A stretch of 49,437 nucleotides of DNA, taken from assembly GCA_913060515.1 (NCBI GenBank), contig CAJXRZ010000043.1, positions 1 through 49,437 on the forward strand. Direction: 5' to 3'. Each line of letters begins with the position of its first letter. The first letter of the stretch is position 1. The notes below the pieces were generated by a model. That model was not told where the DNA came from. It made no database searches and was given only the letters and a program-made list of their open reading frames with translations. This stretch comes from an uncultured Pseudomonadota bacterium. GTDB lineage: Bacteria; Myxococcota_A; UBA796; CAJQPC01. This document shows positions 47,796 through 49,437 of the stretch, piece by piece. Both the position numbers and the translations under genes were made by a program.

Positions 47796-48498
47796 ACAGC
47801 CGGTCATCCCACTTGGCGAAGAGACTCGCCCGCTGGGTCTTGGACAGTCCGACCTGCTTGCCGTCGCCCACAGCGCGCAAGACCATCACAGCGGCGCCGG
47901 CGCCGACCAGCCTGCTCACGGGCGGTGGAGCGCCCATGTAGGTCCAGAGAATCAGCGCGCCAAAGCCCAAGAGTGCAAGCGCCACGGCCAAGGTGGCCCA
48001 AGGCGGAGGCGTGAAGAGTGGCGTGCCCGCGCTGCTGCTCGGGATCGCAGCTTCAAGTCCCCACCGTCCTCCAGCCACCCAGTACAGATGCAGCCCGGCG
48101 ACCGCCAGCAGCGTCAGCACTGCGGCGCCAACCCCCGCTGCCAGCAGAGGAGGGAGCAGCCATCCATGGAGGGCCAGCCCGGCGAGTCCGGCCAGGGTGA
48201 AGAGTGGCCAAGCCAGGTGCCCGCGCAGGGTAAAGAAGACCACCGCGCCCGAGCTCAGCCCAACACCCGCGATGCACAAGCCCACAGGCGCGCCCAGGGC
48301 TGCAGCCCCCAGGCCGATCCACGCGATGCTGGTCAGGTGCCAAGCGAAACGCAGGATGCGCTGCACAGCCCAGCGTGGGGTTGGGGTCTCCCACTCGGCG
48401 CGGAAGAGGGGTGCCAGGATCTCCTTCTCGCCCAGGGCGGAGTGCGCCAGGGCCAGGACGCCAAAGCAAGAGGCAGCCAAGATTGCGGACCAGAGCAT
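47740..48498 (-). CDS. DUF3995-like multi-pass membrane protein
   Basis: A 252-residue protein with about seven hydrophobic helices. HLYWVAGGRWGLEAAIPS and the C-terminal KWDDRLFTPLALLMAG resemble DUF3995 proteins, whose function is unknown. The N-terminal half (MLWSAILAASCFGVLALAHS and ILRFAWHLTSIAWIGLGAAA) is a separate membrane segment. The ATG at 48498 has GGAGAGGAGAAG upstream; frames further upstream run into the operators. It is divergent from a TetR gene, and two matching operators lie between them, so it is the likely regulated target. It overlaps the ceramidase 3' end by 56 nt. Confidence 0.78.
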   Translation of the reverse strand: MLWSAILAASCFGVLALAHSALGEKEILAPLFRAEWETPTPRWAVQRILRFAWHLTSIAWIGLGAAALGAPVGLCIAGVGLSSGAVVFFTLRGHLAWPLFTLAGLAGLALHGWLLPPLLAAGVGAAVLTLLAVAGLHLYWVAGGRWGLEAAIPSSSAGTPLFTPPPWATLAVALALLGFGALILWTYMGAPPPVSRLVGAGAAVMVLRAVGDGKQVGLSKTQRASLFAKWDDRLFTPLALLMAGGAGAALLA

Positions 48499-48511
48499 TG
48501 TCTTCTCCTCT

Positions 48512-48552
48512 CCATACGGTGGCGTATGGTTACTTTCATACGGTAGCGTATG
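48512..48552. promoter_or_regulatory. Two tandem TetR-type operators
   Basis: CCATACG-GTGG-CGTATGG (48512-48529) and CATACG-GTAG-CGTATG (48537-48552) are near-identical perfect dyads with centres 24 bp apart. They lie between the divergent DUF3995-like gene and the TetR gene, 14 nt and 26 nt from the respective start codons, so a bound repressor could block both. Confidence 0.88.
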
Positions 48553-48577
48553 GTTTGAAGGTGGGCAAGGAGAAGCT

Positions 48578-49141
48578 GTGGCGCGCGTGAGCGAAAGAGA
48601 TTGGGTTCGGGCGGCGCTCCGAGTCTTGGGTACTGGAGGCAGCAAGGCCATCCGGGTCGAGGCGCTGGCGCGGGACCTTGGGGTCACAAAGGGAAGCTTC
48701 TACCACCACTTTAAGAACCGAGAGGCGCTCCTTGTTGCGGCCTTTGGTGCCTGGCGAGAGCTGGCGACTCACGCCATCATCGAGGCGGTCAACGCCGGGA
48801 GCGAGGACCCCGCGCAGCGGCTCCGTGCCCTCTGTCAGGCCGCCTTCTTCAGCACGCTGGCGGAAGAGCAGGTCGAGGCCGCCATCCGCGAGTGGGCCGC
48901 CCAGGACAGCGGGGTTGCCCAAGAGCTTGCTGAGGTGGACCAGAGGCGCCTGGACTACGTGCAGGGACTCCTGCTCGTGCACGGCCTGCCGGAGAAGCAG
49001 GCCGAAGAGCGCGCTCAGATCCTGTACCGCTGCCTCATCGGCAACTCCGTGTGGCGGCGTCAGAGTGGACCTGGGCTTACGCCGGAAGCGCTCAACGAGC
49101 TGCTGGAGCTGCTTCTGAGCCTGCCACCCAAGTCTGCTTGA
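48578..49141 (+). CDS. TetR/AcrR-family transcriptional regulator, probably autoregulated
   Basis: A 187-residue regulator. The helix-turn-helix is in ALRVLGTGGSKAIRVEALAR followed by DLGVTKGSFYHHFKNREALL, an excellent TetR match. The C-terminal domain (RLRALCQAAFFSTLAEEQVE, REWAAQDSGVAQELAEVDQR, VWRRQSGPGLTPEALNEL) is of the TetR_C type found in AcrR-like regulators; the ligand is unknown. The start is GTG at 48578 with AAGGAG 5 nt upstream; no ATG fits. It faces the DUF3995-like gene across two operators. Its last 50 nt overlap the convergent guanine deaminase gene. Confidence 0.93.
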   Translation: MARVSERDWVRAALRVLGTGGSKAIRVEALARDLGVTKGSFYHHFKNREALLVAAFGAWRELATHAIIEAVNAGSEDPAQRLRALCQAAFFSTLAEEQVEAAIREWAAQDSGVAQELAEVDQRRLDYVQGLLLVHGLPEKQAEERAQILYRCLIGNSVWRRQSGPGLTPEALNELLELLLSLPPKSA

Positions 49142-49399
49142 CCATCCTGGACTCCCCGCAGGTGGCCATGAAGAACAGCAGCTCTTCGATGTCCTGTGCG
49201 TGGCTGACCCGGTAGCGGTGCAGCTCCGAGATCTCGGGGTCCAGCAGCACAATGTCGGCGTCCATGCCGGGGATCAGGTTGCCGACCGTCGAGCCCAGAT
49301 CCAGCAGCTCCGCGCCCCCGGCTGTGGCCAACCACCAGAGCTGCGCTGCGTTCAGGCTCTTGCCCTGGAGCTGGGCTACCTTGTAGGCATCTCCCATGG
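49092..49399 (-). CDS. guaD: Guanine deaminase, C-terminal fragment (5' end lost at contig end)
   Basis: About 102 C-terminal codons of an amidohydrolase-family protein. MGDAYKVAQLQGKSLNAAQL, WWLATAGGAELLDLGSTVGN and LIPGMDADIVLLDP match the C-terminal part of guanine deaminase, which converts guanine to xanthine. The metal-binding N-terminal domain is missing because the contig ends in adapter sequence at 49400; the break is technical, not a natural truncation. Its 3' end overlaps the TetR gene by 50 nt. Confidence 0.8.
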
Positions 49400-49437
49400 C
49401 TGTCTCTTATACACATCTGACGCTGCCGACGAAGAGG
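49400..49437 (+). other. Nextera sequencing adapter (not genomic)
   Basis: CTGTCTCTTATACACATCT (49400-49418) is the Tn5 mosaic end used in Nextera libraries, followed directly by GACGCTGCCGACGA (49419-49432) of the adapter and five further bases. The final 38 bases should be trimmed. Confidence 0.97.

Noticed and set aside
49400-49437. Natural Tn5/IS50 end
   Set aside because: The 19-bp mosaic end is followed by synthetic Nextera adapter bases and the contig stops; no transposase gene is nearby.

Overview
The window is GC-rich chromosomal DNA from a Gram-negative bacterium of deltaproteobacterial or myxobacterial character. The basis is the many lipoproteins, two MopE-repeat/beta-helix surface proteins, a Hanks-type kinase next to an FHA regulator, FG-GAP, Ig-like and OmpA proteins, and an in-frame UGA (selenocysteine) at a peroxiredoxin active site. 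No tRNA, rRNA, CRISPR array, insertion sequence or prophage was seen. Genes are packed closely; many pairs share an ATGA stop/start overlap and several convergent pairs overlap at their 3' ends. The right end of the contig is not genomic: it is Nextera adapter sequence joined to a truncated guanine deaminase gene.

Layout. 1-1.5 kb: ECF sigma factor with a probable anti-sigma gene (cut by the left edge), and a lipoprotein. 1.5-2.9 kb: GNAT acetyltransferase and alpha/beta hydrolase lipoprotein. 2.9-6.0 kb: copper operon copA-cueR-copZ with a textbook CueR promoter (19-bp spacer). 6.0-9.5 kb: an S41-like protein that has lost its serine, and a MopE/beta-helix lipoprotein. 9.7-13.6 kb: MATE exporter, lipid kinase, selenocysteine peroxiredoxin lipoprotein, DUF697-like membrane protein. 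13.6-19.3 kb: a minus-strand cluster of FKBP, di-haem cytochrome c, flavin disulfide reductase, FG-GAP/ASPIC protein, DUF442-type phosphatase and a small unknown protein. 19.4-23.5 kb: outer-membrane barrel, TMTC-like GT-C protein, zinc-ribbon protein, TetR regulator. 23.6-28.8 kb: one 1727-residue ORF joining a beta-helix/MopE protein with a sorting-like tail to a second signal peptide and an OmpA protein. 28.8-32.4 kb: RpoH-like sigma factor, fatty-acid-hydroxylase-fold enzyme, WGR protein, polyprenyl-phosphate mannose synthase, small lipoprotein. 32.4-39.1 kb: Ig-repeat lipoprotein, SelO, PlsC-type acyltransferase with no standard start codon, beta-propeller-like lipoprotein. 39.2-45.1 kb: four genes joined by 4-nt overlaps (Ser/Thr kinase, barrel-OmpA, LysM-FecR, barrel) preceded by an FHA/winged-helix regulator. 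45.1-49.4 kb: DUF481 and MscS genes with a strong terminator, ceramidase, DUF3995-like membrane protein, TetR regulator with two operators, partial guanine deaminase.

Most products act in the envelope. Fifteen of the eighteen signal peptides counted have no Lys or Arg before the hydrophobic core, and the lipoprotein ones can reach the lipobox Cys by residue 8 or 9. The most notable items are the selenocysteine peroxiredoxin, the two-proteins-in-one ORF, the FHA/winged-helix plus kinase envelope module, and this signal-peptide pattern.
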